DNA of 64,000 nucleotides from NCBI RefSeq assembly GCF_047238345.1, contig NZ_JBDFMQ010000001.1:3534001-3598000 (forward strand), given 5' to 3'. Below the pieces are notes generated by a model. That model made no database searches. It was not told the origin of the DNA and worked only from the letters and a program-made list of their open reading frames with translations. This document shows positions 16,390-25,403 of this stretch, one piece after another. How positions within the stretch are numbered: position 1 is the first letter of the stretch; every line of letters starts with the position of its first letter. Both the position numbers and the translations under genes were made by a program. The stretch comes from Shouchella sp047238345. Its GTDB lineage: Bacteria > Bacillota > Bacilli > Bacillales > Bacillaceae_D.

Positions 16390-17709
16390 GTGAAATATGT
16401 CATTATTGGCGGTGATGCGGCAGGGATGAGTGCAGCGATGCAGCTTGTACGGAACGACGCCCAAGCAGAAATAACCGTTTTAGAAAAAGGAGACCATTAT
16501 TCATACGCACAGTGCGGACTTCCTTACTGGATCGGCGGCGATATTGAAGGGGAAGAAAAACTTGTTGCGCGTGACGCAGATACGTACCGAATTAAACACG
16601 GCATTGATGCGCGAACTCAACACGAAGTCACATCCATTGATGTCAAAGAAAAGCGCGTAGCAGGAAACCATTTTGACCTACCCTACGATAAATTATTAAT
16701 CGCATCTGGTGCTAGACCTTTTATACCTGATTGGGAGAATAAAGAGTTAAACGGAATCTACACATTAAAAACCATCCCAGATGCAAAGAAAATTATTGAG
16801 CGTCTAGAAGGAAAGCGACGCAATATTACAGTTATAGGCGGTGGATCGATCGGTCTTGAAATTGCGGAAAATGTTTGCAAAGCCGGTCACCAAGTCCGCA
16901 TTCTTGAACGATTCGCACGACTCGCGATGAATTTTGATAAAGAAATGACGGATCATATTCATGAGAAAGCGATTGATGAAGGGATTCAACTTGATTTAAA
17001 TCATGATATTCAAGGATTTAAAAGCGATGAAGAAGGAAATGTTACCGCTGTGGTGACCAACTTATCTGAATGCAAAACAGACCTCGTCATTGTCGCGGTA
17101 GGCGTTCGTCCAAACACAAATTTCCTTGCTAGTACAGGCATTCATCTTGATCAAAACGGAGCAATTAAAGTAAACCGTTACATGGAAACGAATGTAGAAG
17201 ATGTTTATGCAGCTGGCGATTGCGCAACCCAATACCATCGCTTAACTGATAAAGATACGTACTTCCCTCTCGGCACACACGCCAATAAACAAGGGAGAAT
17301 TGCCGGGTTAAATATGTGCGGAAAACCTCGAGTCTTTAAAGGAATCGTCGGCACACAGATTTATCAATTTTTCGATTTAGCGTTAGCGCGAACAGGCTTA
17401 TCTTCACGAGAAATTGAAGAATTAGGTTTTCCTTACAAATGTGTACAAGCTAAGCTCCCTCACGTTGCCGCTTATTACCCCACTCATGAGCCTCTTCTTA
17501 TTCGGCTTCAATACAACGAAAAAACAGGCGAAGTGTTAGGAGGTCAATTTATCGGTACAAAAGGTGTCGATAAACGATGCGATGTGCTCGCTACAGCGTT
17601 GTACCACGGCATGACCATGCAAGACCTTGAAGAGCTTGATTTAGGTTATTCACCACCGTTTAATAGTGTCTGGGACCCTCTTCAACAAACAGCTCGCAGA
17701 CGAACGTAG
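16390..17709 (+). CDS. CoA-disulfide reductase-like FAD/NAD(P) oxidoreductase
   Basis: 439 residues. The FAD-binding GGDAAGMSAA is at about 7-16, the NAD(P)-binding GGGSIGLEIAE in the middle, and the second FAD motif VYAAGDCA about 272-279. The single redox Cys42 in YAQCGLPYWIGG and the C-terminal YSPPFNSVWDPL are signatures of CoA-disulfide reductases and related persulfide reductases, which maintain reduced CoA or handle polysulfide. The GTG start follows AAAGGCGGG. Monocistronic and divergent from prfA; a bidirectional terminator follows. The substrate (CoA disulfide, bacillithiol or persulfide) cannot be settled from sequence. Confidence 0.85.
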   Translation: MKYVIIGGDAAGMSAAMQLVRNDAQAEITVLEKGDHYSYAQCGLPYWIGGDIEGEEKLVARDADTYRIKHGIDARTQHEVTSIDVKEKRVAGNHFDLPYDKLLIASGARPFIPDWENKELNGIYTLKTIPDAKKIIERLEGKRRNITVIGGGSIGLEIAENVCKAGHQVRILERFARLAMNFDKEMTDHIHEKAIDEGIQLDLNHDIQGFKSDEEGNVTAVVTNLSECKTDLVIVAVGVRPNTNFLASTGIHLDQNGAIKVNRYMETNVEDVYAAGDCATQYHRLTDKDTYFPLGTHANKQGRIAGLNMCGKPRVFKGIVGTQIYQFFDLALARTGLSSREIEELGFPYKCVQAKLPHVAAYYPTHEPLLIRLQYNEKTGEVLGGQFIGTKGVDKRCDVLATALYHGMTMQDLEELDLGYSPPFNSVWDPLQQTARRRT

Positions 17710-17719
17710 CCTAGATAAA

Positions 17720-17773
17720 CAAAAAAGCTGACCCACAAGGTTCGAATCGAGCCTCTGGGTCCAGCTTTTTTTT
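17720..17773. terminator. Bidirectional terminator between convergent genes
   Basis: AAAAAGCTG-ACCC and GGGT-CCAGCTTTTT arms flank a 20-odd-base loop, with A-run and T-run on either side. It serves the reductase on the plus strand and overlaps the stop of the lipoprotein gene on the minus strand. Confidence 0.7.
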
Positions 17774-18206
17774 AGCGGAGATGAACATCGTAACGCGGTA
17801 TCTCATTTTTGAGCGCCTTCTCTAATTCTCTATGGTGCTGCTCCGTTTCCGCTTTGTCCCAATCATGATCAGGATGTGCTTTTGCATAGATGTGGCCGCC
17901 ATTTACAATGGCAACACCTGAACGGAAGCCATGTTTTTCAATGATTTCTTCAACGAATTGAGCATCATCTTCTAGCGTCGTATGCTTAGCATTTGGATTC
18001 ACATAACTGGCACCGAGATTCGTTTGTCCTTGCGGGTATGAATCATTCTCATGCTTCATGTGTCCGAAGTTAAGCGGCCCTGGACCAAATGCACCCATGC
18101 CACGATCATGTTTCTCGTGCGCATTTGTCGCATTCATATCGCTTCCACATCCTGATAACAATACAAGGGCAGCAAACCCCGCTGTCATAACTTTTGCGAT
18201 CTTCAT
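17772..18206 (-). CDS. Small lipoprotein, possibly of the YhcN/YlaJ sporulation type
   Basis: 144 residues from ATG 18206, which has GGGGGAG upstream; the frame opens at 18257 without a ribosome site. The signal peptide ends in a lipobox LLSGC at Cys19-20. A His/Gly/Asn-rich linker (about 25-75) precedes a conserved-looking domain (about 78-144) with VAIVNGGHIYAKAH followed by an alternating charged helix. That layout recalls YhcN/YlaJ spore lipoproteins, but the match is weak. It is an outer-face membrane lipoprotein of unknown role, transcribed toward the reductase terminator, downstream of tdk. Confidence 0.65.
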   Translation of the reverse strand: MKIAKVMTAGFAALVLLSGCGSDMNATNAHEKHDRGMGAFGPGPLNFGHMKHENDSYPQGQTNLGASYVNPNAKHTTLEDDAQFVEEIIEKHGFRSGVAIVNGGHIYAKAHPDHDWDKAETEQHHRELEKALKNEIPRYDVHLR

Positions 18207-18282
18207 GTTTCTCCCCCTTTTACCATATCGAAATATGGCTACCTTAGGGTTCCACAAGAACGATCATCCCATTCTCAATTGT

Positions 18283-18855
18283 TCACAACGGTGGGTTACT
18301 GTGACATTTTCGGCAAACGGGGTAGTACTGATCGTTGCCTCCAATTTGAATTTGATCCCCTGTATAAATCGGCTTGCCTTTATCGTCAACACGTAAGTTC
18401 ATAATCGCTTTTTTATGACAGAACCAGCAAATGGTTTTCATTTCTTCAATCTTATCTGCGTAAATCAGCATATGTCTACTACCTTCAAACAGCTCGTTTT
18501 GAAAATCGTTCTTCAATCCAAACGCCATTACTGGTATGGATAACTCATCCACGATCATAGCTAGCTGGCGCACATGTTCTTTTGATAAAAATTGAACTTC
18601 ATCAATTAATACACAGTACGGTTTTTGTTCCGCGTGTTTCACAACCTCAAAAATATTCGTATCTGCAAAAACCGAAATTGCGGCTCGCCTTAAGCCGACA
18701 CGACTGGATACATACCCAACTTCATCTCTCGTATCTATGCCAGATGTAAACAACAATACAGGTTTGTTCTGCTCCTCATAATTGGAAGCCACTTTTAAAA
18801 TTTCAAAGGATTTTCCACTATTCATTGCACCATATTTAAAAAACAGTTGTGCCAT
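18283..18855 (-). CDS. tdk: Thymidine kinase
   Basis: 190 residues of the type II (TK1-like) family, phosphorylating thymidine with ATP. The P-loop is GAMNSGKS at 9-16, the catalytic Glu86 lies in LIDEVQFL, and a zinc site is formed by Cys143, Cys146, Cys181 and Cys184 in the lasso domain. Start ATG with AGGAGG upstream. It follows rpmE in the order rho-rpmE-tdk known from bacilli, but the rpmE terminator intervenes. Confidence 0.97.
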   Translation of the reverse strand: MAQLFFKYGAMNSGKSFEILKVASNYEEQNKPVLLFTSGIDTRDEVGYVSSRVGLRRAAISVFADTNIFEVVKHAEQKPYCVLIDEVQFLSKEHVRQLAMIVDELSIPVMAFGLKNDFQNELFEGSRHMLIYADKIEEMKTICWFCHKKAIMNLRVDDKGKPIYTGDQIQIGGNDQYYPVCRKCHSNPPL

Positions 18856-18882
18856 ATGACCCTCCTAAAGCGTGTGTATCAT

Positions 18883-18917
18883 AAAAAAAGACAGGCAATC
18901 GTGACTGCCTGTCTTTT
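18883..18917 (-). terminator. Terminator after rpmE
   Basis: AAAAGACAGGCA / TGCCTGTCTTTT with an 8-base loop, located only a few bases after the L31 stop and 30 bases before tdk. Confidence 0.85.
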
Positions 18918-18922
18918 GCTTC

Positions 18923-19165
18923 TTATAGGTTGTATTTCTTTTTGAATTTATCAACACGACCACCAGCATCAGCAAGCTTTTGCTTACCAGTGTAGAATGG
19001 GTGTGAATCCGAAGAAATCTCAACTTTAATAAGTGGATAAGTGTTGCCATCTTCCCACTCAACTGTTTCGTTAGAACCACGAGTAGAACCAGTTAGGAAC
19101 TTGAAGCCCGTGCTCGTATCTAAGAATACAACTTTTTGATACGTTGGATGGATTTCTGCTTTCAT
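18923..19165 (-). CDS. rpmE2: Ribosomal protein L31, type B (zinc-free)
   Basis: 80 residues beginning MKAEIHPTYQKVVFLDTST. It has no cysteine at all, so the zinc ribbon of type A L31 (C+ form) is absent. The HPFYTG motif at about 55-60 and the C-terminal GGRVDKFKKKY are those of L31. In B. subtilis the gene at this place (between rho and tdk) is the zinc-binding C+ form, and the C- paralog ytiA is under Zur. Here the C- form occupies the housekeeping position with a strong sigma-A promoter and no Zur box visible. Confidence 0.93.
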   Translation of the reverse strand: MKAEIHPTYQKVVFLDTSTGFKFLTGSTRGSNETVEWEDGNTYPLIKVEISSDSHPFYTGKQKLADAGGRVDKFKKKYNL

Positions 19166-19228
19166 TGCATTTCATCTCCTTTTGCCCTGAATCAAATTTG
19201 AAACAGAGTTTTCCTCACATAACCGAAA

Positions 19229-19257
19229 TTATATCAAGACAGCCACCATATTGCAAG
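19229..19257 (-). promoter_or_regulatory. Sigma-A promoter of the L31 gene
   Basis: Minus strand TTGCAA, 17 bases, TATAAT, about 63 bases upstream of the start. No AAATCGTAAT-type Zur operator is seen around it. Confidence 0.75.
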
Positions 19258-19265
19258 ATCAAGTT

Positions 19266-20534
19266 TTAAGAGCGACGCTTGCCTGTCATTTCTGCCTGCA
19301 TTTCATCAAAAAACTCGACATTGGTTTTCGTTTCTTTCACACGACGAATAAATTGGTCGGTAAAGTCAGGCGACTCATTCATTGTTTTACGGATCGTCCA
19401 GAGCTTATCAAGCTGCGATTTCGGCATAAGAAGCTCCTCTTTTCGTGTACCGGAACGACGAATATCGATAGAAGGGAAAATCCTTCTTTCTGCCAAACGA
19501 CGGTCTAAATGAAGCTCCATATTCCCTGTCCCTTTGAATTCTTCGTAAATGACGTCATCCATTCGTGATCCTGTATCAACGAGTGCCGTTGCTAATATTG
19601 TTAAGCTTCCGCCTTCTTCAATGTTGCGCGCTGCACCAAAGAACCGTTTTGGACGGTGGAAAGCCGCTGGGTCAATCCCCCCAGATAGCGTGCGTCCACT
19701 TGGTGGAATAACAAGATTGTACGCACGAGCAAGGCGAGTAATGGAATCCATTAAAATAACCACATCTTTTTTGTGCTCAACGAGACGCATTGCACGTTCC
19801 AACACGAGCTCTGCCACTTTAATATGATTCTCCGGTACTTCATCAAACGTCGAGCTAACAACTTCGCCTTTAATGGAACGTTCCATATCTGTTACTTCTT
19901 CAGGTCGCTCATCAATTAACAATACGATTAATTCAACAGAAGGATGCTTCTCCGCAATGCTATTGGCAACTTCCTTCATTAAAGAAGTCTTTCCTGCTTT
20001 CGGCGGGGCAACAATTAAGCCACGTTGTCCAAATCCAACTGGCGAAACCATATCAATAATTCGTGAAGATACACGACCTGGCTTCGATTCTAGATCGATT
20101 TTCACATCTGGATAAAGTGGCGTTAGCGCCGGAAAATGAGGTCGCTCTTTAGATGATTCAGGCGAATCGCCATTAACCGCTTCAACATGAAGTAGGCCAT
20201 GATAACGCTCATTATCTTTAGGAGGACGCACTTTCCCTGAAACTTTATCGCCATTTCTTAAATCAAATCGTCTAATTTGAGATGCAGAAATATAAATATC
20301 TTCTGTACTTGGTAAGTAATTTATTGGTCGTAAAAAGCCAAAGCCTTCACTTTGGATAATTTCAAGTACGCCTTCCATAAACAAGAGTCCATCTTGCTCC
20401 GCTTGTCCTTTTAAAATAGCAAAGATTAGTTCTTTTTTTGTTAGTTTACTGTAATAAGAGACTTTAAACGTTTTTGCTTGTTGATACAATTCTTTTAACG
20501 TCATATTCTCTAATTCTGAAATATTTACGCTCAT
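19266..20534 (-). CDS. rho: Transcription termination factor Rho
   Basis: 422 residues from ATG 20534 (GGTGA six bases upstream); the frame opens at GTG 20546. N-terminal Rho_N helical domain (about 1-45), RNA-binding cold-shock-like domain (about 50-120) with EGFGFLR, then the RecA-type ATPase with Walker A APPKAGKTS and Walker B VILMDSITR. The hexamer releases RNA polymerase from untranslated RNA. It precedes rpmE as in B. subtilis. In the 284-base gap upstream I see only AT-rich sequence and the glpX hairpins. Confidence 0.97.
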   Translation of the reverse strand: MSVNISELENMTLKELYQQAKTFKVSYYSKLTKKELIFAILKGQAEQDGLLFMEGVLEIIQSEGFGFLRPINYLPSTEDIYISASQIRRFDLRNGDKVSGKVRPPKDNERYHGLLHVEAVNGDSPESSKERPHFPALTPLYPDVKIDLESKPGRVSSRIIDMVSPVGFGQRGLIVAPPKAGKTSLMKEVANSIAEKHPSVELIVLLIDERPEEVTDMERSIKGEVVSSTFDEVPENHIKVAELVLERAMRLVEHKKDVVILMDSITRLARAYNLVIPPSGRTLSGGIDPAAFHRPKRFFGAARNIEEGGSLTILATALVDTGSRMDDVIYEEFKGTGNMELHLDRRLAERRIFPSIDIRRSGTRKEELLMPKSQLDKLWTIRKTMNESPDFTDQFIRRVKETKTNVEFFDEMQAEMTGKRRS

Positions 20535-20733
20535 TAAGGTCACCACGCTTTATCATTATCGTTCTATTCCTTTTTTGACAGACGACGAACGAAAACATCT
20601 ATCTACATATATAAAATTTACTCATTTAACTTTAGTCATGAATTTTTTTAACAAGGAAGGAAAATGGAGAAAAGTATTTATAGAAGGAAGTAACTAAACT
20701 TTATTTTAACCATATTTACTAGAATTAATCAAT

Positions 20734-20816
20734 AAAAAAAGGGAGAAAAACTCCCTTAGATTATTTTACATCAAATGGACGCGATTCGCGCGTAACAACA
20801 GCAGAATCGCGCCACC
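20734..20816 (-). terminator. glpX 3' hairpins and terminator
   Basis: Immediately after glpX a stem GCGCGATTC / GAATCGCG (within 20778-20816) is followed 20 bases later by AAGGGAG-TTTTT-CTCCCTT and a seven-T run (20734-20757). The second is a clear intrinsic terminator. The first may protect the mRNA end. Confidence 0.75.
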
Positions 20817-20830
20817 GTGTTGACTATGTC

Positions 20831-21796
20831 TTAGCGCATAACAAGATCTGGTTTTTTCTTCATACTATGCGTGCCGTCAACAAATCGCACCGTACCTGAT
20901 TTCGCACGCATAACAAGGGACTGGGTATTTGCTTTCGTTCCTTTGTAACGAACTCCTGTAAGTAATTCTCCATCAGTAACGCCTGTAGCTGCGAATATGC
21001 AATCGTCTCCGCGAACTAAATCTTCCATACGAAGAATTTTGTTTACATCTGTAATGCCCATCTCTTTACAGCGTGCAAGCTCAATGTCTGATTGTGGCAA
21101 CAGTTTTCCTTGGAAATCGCCACCTAAACATTTAAGTCCTGCGGCGGCAAGCACACCTTCTGGCGCCCCACCTGAACCCATTAATAAGTCGACACCTGTA
21201 TCGTCAAAGCCAGTATTTACAGCAGCAGCGACATCGCCATCAGACAGTAATTTAATTCGTGCACCAGCTTTTCGAATGTCATGAATTAATTTCTCATGGC
21301 GAGGTCGATTCAATAACGTCACAACAAGATCTTCAATATCTTTATTTTTTGCTTTAGCAACTGCTTTTAGATTATCAAGGACAGGGGCATCAATATCCAC
21401 TTTTCCTACAGACTCAGGGCCAACTGCGAGCTTATCCATATACATATCAGGCGCGTGGAGCAAATTGCCATGATCCGCAACCGCTAAAACGGCTAATGCA
21501 TTCCACTGACCATATGCCAGGATATTTGTCCCTTCAAGTGGGTCTACTGCAACATCCACACGAGGACCGTATCCATTGCCTAACTTTTCCCCTATATAAA
21601 GCATTGGTGCTTCGTCCATTTCCCCTTCACCAATAACAACTGTCCCTTTCATCGGGATCGTGTCGAACACGTCTCTCATTGCTTCTGTTGCTGCTCGATC
21701 TGCCTCTTCTTTGTTCCCTCGACCCATCCAACGACCAGAGGCAAGCGCAGCCGCTTCTGTCACGCGGACAAGTTCCATTGATAAACTACGTTCCAT
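20831..21796 (-). CDS. glpX: Fructose-1,6-bisphosphatase class II
   Basis: 321 residues of the GlpX family, hydrolysing fructose-1,6-bisphosphate in gluconeogenesis. The metal-binding motifs are visible: the GEGEMDEAPMLYIGE block at about 57-71 and VDPLEGTN at about 85-92. The sugar-phosphate motif LMGSGGAPEG follows at about 190-199. Start ATG at 21796, within a tight block with murA 30 bases upstream. Its grouping with tal and fbaA (triose and pentose steps) makes metabolic sense and mirrors B. subtilis. Confidence 0.96.
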   Translation of the reverse strand: MERSLSMELVRVTEAAALASGRWMGRGNKEEADRAATEAMRDVFDTIPMKGTVVIGEGEMDEAPMLYIGEKLGNGYGPRVDVAVDPLEGTNILAYGQWNALAVLAVADHGNLLHAPDMYMDKLAVGPESVGKVDIDAPVLDNLKAVAKAKNKDIEDLVVTLLNRPRHEKLIHDIRKAGARIKLLSDGDVAAAVNTGFDDTGVDLLMGSGGAPEGVLAAAGLKCLGGDFQGKLLPQSDIELARCKEMGITDVNKILRMEDLVRGDDCIFAATGVTDGELLTGVRYKGTKANTQSLVMRAKSGTVRFVDGTHSMKKKPDLVMR

Positions 21797-21826
21797 TGTT
21801 TTGTATCCTCCCGAATAGTAAAGCCC

Positions 21827-23113
21827 TTATGATTGATTCACTTGCTCAATTTCTTCTTCGTTTAACTCTTCACGCCACACAATCGCTCCTAAATCACGAA
21901 GCTTTTCTTCAAGGTGTTCATAGCCACGATCGATATGTTCGACCCCAGAAATTTCCGTCACACCGTCTGCCATTAATCCAGCAATAATAAGTGCCGCTCC
22001 TGCACGTAAATCACTGGCACGGACATTTGCACCTTGAAGCTGAGAACGACCATTTACAATCGCTGAACGTCCTTCCACTTTCACATTTGCACCCATGCGT
22101 CTTAATTCATCTACATGCTTAAAGCGGGCATCATAAATCGTATCCGTCACAATGCTCGTGCCTTTTGCGCTAACTAAAAGACTTGTAAAAGGTTGCTGAA
22201 GATCAGTAGGGAATCCCGGATAGACGAGCGTTTTAATATCAACACCGTTCTTTTCAATCATTCCTTCAACGATCATTTGATCGTCTTTTTCCTCGACCTT
22301 TGTACCCATCTCTCTAAGCTTAGCCGTAATCGAATCAAGATGTGTTGGAATTACATTATCAATTTGAACCCGTTGGCCCATTGCAGCAGCCATAATCATA
22401 TACGTTCCCGCTTCAATCCGATCAGGAATAATAGAGTGAGTGCATCCTGTTAACTCCGTTACACCTTGTATGCGAATCACATTAGTTCCTGCACCTTTAA
22501 TCTTGGCACCCATACTTGAGAGAAGGGTAGCGACGTCAATAATCTCTGGCTCTTTTGCAGCGTTTTCAATAATCGTTTGCCCTTTTGCTTTTACCGCTGC
22601 CAACATAATGTTAATCGTTGCGCCGACGCTTACAACATCAAGATAGATCTTTGCACCACGCAACTCATCTGCTCGTAGATAAATGGCACCTTGTTCATTT
22701 GTCACACGGGCACCTAGCGCTTCAAATCCTTTAATATGCTGGTCAATCGGGCGTGGTCCTAAATTACACCCACCAGGCAAACCGATCACCGCTTTATTAA
22801 ATTTCCCGAGCATCGCACCCATTAAATAATAGGAAGCACGAAGTTTTTTCACACGCCCATTTGGTAAAGGCATGGCCACCATTTTTTCAGGCTCAATTCT
22901 CATCTGAGTATCATCCATTGTGACCTCGCCACCAATTTCACGTAAGAGTTCAGCTAAGAGCTCTACGTCTGAAATTGATGGAAGATTATCAATCACAACT
23001 GGACTATCTGCTAAAATAGCGGCCGGAATGAGGGCAACCGCGCTATTTTTCGCGCCACTAATTTGTACAGTTCCTTCGAGGGTTTGCCCACCTTTAATTA
23101 GCAGTTTATGCAT
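21827..23113 (-). CDS. murAB: UDP-N-acetylglucosamine 1-carboxyvinyltransferase (second MurA type)
   Basis: 428 residues. It transfers enolpyruvate from PEP to UDP-GlcNAc, the first committed step of peptidoglycan synthesis. Lys22-Asn23 (SGAKNSA) and the active-site Cys116 in LPGGCNLGPRPIDQH are intact, so the enzyme should be fosfomycin-sensitive at this residue. Synteny (tal-murA-glpX-rho) corresponds to B. subtilis murAB (murZ) rather than to the essential murAA in the atp-downstream cluster. ATG start with AAGGAAGG upstream. Confidence 0.95.
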   Translation of the reverse strand: MHKLLIKGGQTLEGTVQISGAKNSAVALIPAAILADSPVVIDNLPSISDVELLAELLREIGGEVTMDDTQMRIEPEKMVAMPLPNGRVKKLRASYYLMGAMLGKFNKAVIGLPGGCNLGPRPIDQHIKGFEALGARVTNEQGAIYLRADELRGAKIYLDVVSVGATINIMLAAVKAKGQTIIENAAKEPEIIDVATLLSSMGAKIKGAGTNVIRIQGVTELTGCTHSIIPDRIEAGTYMIMAAAMGQRVQIDNVIPTHLDSITAKLREMGTKVEEKDDQMIVEGMIEKNGVDIKTLVYPGFPTDLQQPFTSLLVSAKGTSIVTDTIYDARFKHVDELRRMGANVKVEGRSAIVNGRSQLQGANVRASDLRAGAALIIAGLMADGVTEISGVEHIDRGYEHLEEKLRDLGAIVWREELNEEEIEQVNQS

Positions 23114-23197
23114 AATAATCCCTTCCTTTTATACCTAATCCCTTTTGAATAAGTATGTTCAGAGTTATTCGTGATGCACAAATCCATGTCGCTTTCC

Positions 23198-23833
23198 TTA
23201 CTTATTCCAGTCGGATAGAAATTGTTCGATCCCTTTATCTGTTAGCGGATGCTTTGTTAATTGCTTAATCACTTTAAGCGGAATCGTTGCAATATGAGCA
23301 CCGCGTTTCGCCGCTTCGTTTACGTGAATCGGGTGTCTAACGCTCGCTGCAATAATTTGTGCGTCTAGTCCATGTGTATCAAAAATCGTCCGAATATCTG
23401 TAATTAAGTTTAATCCATCATGACCAATATCATCTAAGCGGCCTAGGAACGGTGATACGTAGGTTGCACCAGCACGGGCCGCTAACAACGCTTGCGCTGC
23501 TGAAAAAATCAGCGTTACATTCGTATCAATTCCTGCTTCCGTCAAAGCACGAACCGCTTTTAGTCCATCCACTGTCATTGGTACTTTTACTGTAATGTTA
23601 TCTGCGATTTTCGCAAGCTCTTTTCCTTCTCGAATCATTTCGTCCGCTTCAAGAGAAATGACTTCTGCACTGACGCTTCCAGGTACAACAGCAGCAATTT
23701 CTTTTATGCGATCATGAAATTCAACATTTTCTTTTGCTACTAAAGAAGGGTTTGTTGTCACTCCGTCCAAAATTCCAAGATCGTGTGCTTCTTTTATTTC
23801 AGAAAGGTTTGCCGTATCGATAAAAAATTTCAT
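23198..23833 (-). CDS. tal: Transaldolase (small, TalC/fructose-6-phosphate aldolase-like type)
   Basis: 211 residues, the short transaldolase subfamily found in bacilli (YwjH). The Schiff-base lysine lies in NITVKVPMT at about residue 85. MKFFIDTANLSEIKEA at the N-terminus and the SPFLGRLDDIGHDG loop are family signatures. It moves dihydroxyacetone units in the non-oxidative pentose phosphate pathway; an aldolase activity on fructose-6-phosphate cannot be excluded. It sits between fbaA and murA. Confidence 0.94.
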   Translation of the reverse strand: MKFFIDTANLSEIKEAHDLGILDGVTTNPSLVAKENVEFHDRIKEIAAVVPGSVSAEVISLEADEMIREGKELAKIADNITVKVPMTVDGLKAVRALTEAGIDTNVTLIFSAAQALLAARAGATYVSPFLGRLDDIGHDGLNLITDIRTIFDTHGLDAQIIAASVRHPIHVNEAAKRGAHIATIPLKVIKQLTKHPLTDKGIEQFLSDWNK

Positions 23834-23877
23834 TTTTACATCCCCCTATAAAAAAACGGTTTCATTCATAAATGGAA

Positions 23878-23904
23878 ATAAAAGCAGTCATTGACTGCTT
23901 TTAT
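23878..23904 (-). terminator. Terminator after fbaA
   Basis: AAAAGCAGTCA / TGACTGCTTTT almost without a loop, just after the fbaA stop. Confidence 0.75.
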
Positions 23905-23919
23905 AAAATTTGTTCACAC

Positions 23920-24783
23920 TTACGCTTTATTTGAAGAACCAAATTCTTTCATTTTACCAGCGACAGTTGCTTTAATCGCGTCGCGAGCAGGCCCTAAATA
24001 TTTACGCGGGTCATACTGTTCAGGCTGAGCTGCAAGTGTTTCACGAACAGCTTTAGCTGAAGAAATCTGACTTTCTGTGTTTACGTTAATTTTCGCATGT
24101 CCAAACTCAATCGCTTTTTGAACATCTTTCGTTGGGATACCTGTTCCACCATGAAGTACTAATGGAATTCCGACTAAAGAATCGATTGTTTTCATGTGAT
24201 CGAAACCAAGGTTTGGTTCGCCTTTGTAAGGTCCGTGTACAGAACCTAAAGCTGGCGCAAAGCAATCAACATTCGTTGCTTCAACAAGTGCTTTACACTC
24301 TTCAGGAATTGCGTAAGCTGCTTCTGCATCATCAACAATCAAATCGTCTTCTTGTCCACCAATACGACCTAGCTCTGCTTCAACAGAAACACCAAGTGCA
24401 TGAGCAACATCAACCACTTTTTTCGTAAGGGCAATGTTTTCCTCTAGTGGATAGTGAGAACCATCAATCATAACAGATGTAAATCCAGCATGAATTGCTT
24501 CTACACATTTCTCAAAACTTGAACCGTGATCTAAGTGAATCGCAACTGGAACCGTAACGTTGTACTCTTCCATAAGATTCTCTACTAATCCCACAATTGT
24601 CTTAAAACCACCCATATATCGAGCAGCACCTTCAGAAACACCAAGAATTACAGGTGATTGTTCTTCCTCAGCTGCTTGTAGAATTGCTTGAGTGAACTCT
24701 AAGTTGTTTAAATTAAATTGACCAACCGCGTAGCTTTCCGCTTTCGCTTTGTTCAACATGTCTTTCATCGATACTAAAGGCAT
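23920..24783 (-). CDS. fbaA: Fructose-bisphosphate aldolase class II
   Basis: 287 residues of the zinc-dependent aldolase family, cleaving fructose-1,6-bisphosphate in glycolysis. Catalytic Asp85 and zinc ligand His86 lie in IHLDHGSS; further zinc histidines are in GSVHGPYKG and VLHGGTG. The phosphate-binding GGTGIP and NVNTE motifs are present. ATG start with AAGGAGG. A 227-base gap upstream contains an extended -10 promoter and a roughly 130-base leader in which I see no known riboswitch. Confidence 0.97.
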   Translation of the reverse strand: MPLVSMKDMLNKAKAESYAVGQFNLNNLEFTQAILQAAEEEQSPVILGVSEGAARYMGGFKTIVGLVENLMEEYNVTVPVAIHLDHGSSFEKCVEAIHAGFTSVMIDGSHYPLEENIALTKKVVDVAHALGVSVEAELGRIGGQEDDLIVDDAEAAYAIPEECKALVEATNVDCFAPALGSVHGPYKGEPNLGFDHMKTIDSLVGIPLVLHGGTGIPTKDVQKAIEFGHAKINVNTESQISSAKAVRETLAAQPEQYDPRKYLGPARDAIKATVAGKMKEFGSSNKA

Positions 24784-24926
24784 AATTGTCCTCCTTCATT
24801 TCTCTTACCTTAGGTCGAATAAGTAGATCTTATCTTTGTTAAAATAACCTTTTATACTAAAGTTATGTAATCAAATCATTATAAAATTACCATCCTACCT
24901 AGGCACACGAATCTTTAACCGAATCT

Positions 24927-24935
24927 ATTATAGCA
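24927..24935 (-). promoter_or_regulatory. Extended -10 promoter of fbaA
   Basis: Minus strand TGC-TATAAT, an extended -10 box without a good -35, about 140 bases upstream of the start. Confidence 0.5.
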
Positions 24936-25010
24936 TAACTTTTTTCGATATGACCCAGGAAAGAGCTAGAAATTAAATGTAAACGGATCCAATTTTAATC
25001 TTTGACACTT

Positions 25011-25367
25011 TTAGAGATTTTGACGAATTACTTGCCTTACATCTTCAATATCAAATGGTTTCGCCATATAACTAATCGCACCATTTTCAAGTGCTTCATT
25101 GACCATTTTCAACTCCCCATAAGCTGTCATCATGACGACTTTAATCGTTGGCTGACGTTCCTTCATTTTCTTTAAAATTTCAACGCCGTCCATACCAGGA
25201 ATTTTCATATCCAATAAGACAATATCGATTTCCTCCATCTCTTGAATATCCAATGCCTCTTTCCCATTGGCCGCTTGATACATCTGATAGCCGTCTTTTT
25301 GTAGAATTTCCGTTAACAGTACACGTATCCCAAATTGATCGTCAACGATCATCACATTGTGTTCCAT
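25011..25367 (-). CDS. spo0F: Sporulation response regulator Spo0F
   Basis: 118 residues, a single receiver domain without an output domain. The phosphorylated aspartate is Asp53 (VLLDMKIPGMDG), with acidic pocket Asp9-Asp10, Thr81 and Lys103 (MAKPFD). It receives phosphate from sporulation kinases and passes it to Spo0B in the phosphorelay that activates Spo0A. It lies next to fbaA and opposite ywjG, as in B. subtilis. A good sigma-H type promoter is placed upstream. The start ATG has AGGAGGA. Confidence 0.97.
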   Translation of the reverse strand: MEHNVMIVDDQFGIRVLLTEILQKDGYQMYQAANGKEALDIQEMEEIDIVLLDMKIPGMDGVEILKKMKERQPTIKVVMMTAYGELKMVNEALENGAISYMAKPFDIEDVRQVIRQNL

Positions 25368-25403
25368 CTTATCCTCCTCCTAGTCATCCTCTCCATTGTA
25401 CTC

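Noticed and set aside
19166..19265. Zur operator before the zinc-free L31 gene.
   Set aside because: No AAATCGTAAT-type inverted repeat is present; only a sigma-A promoter.
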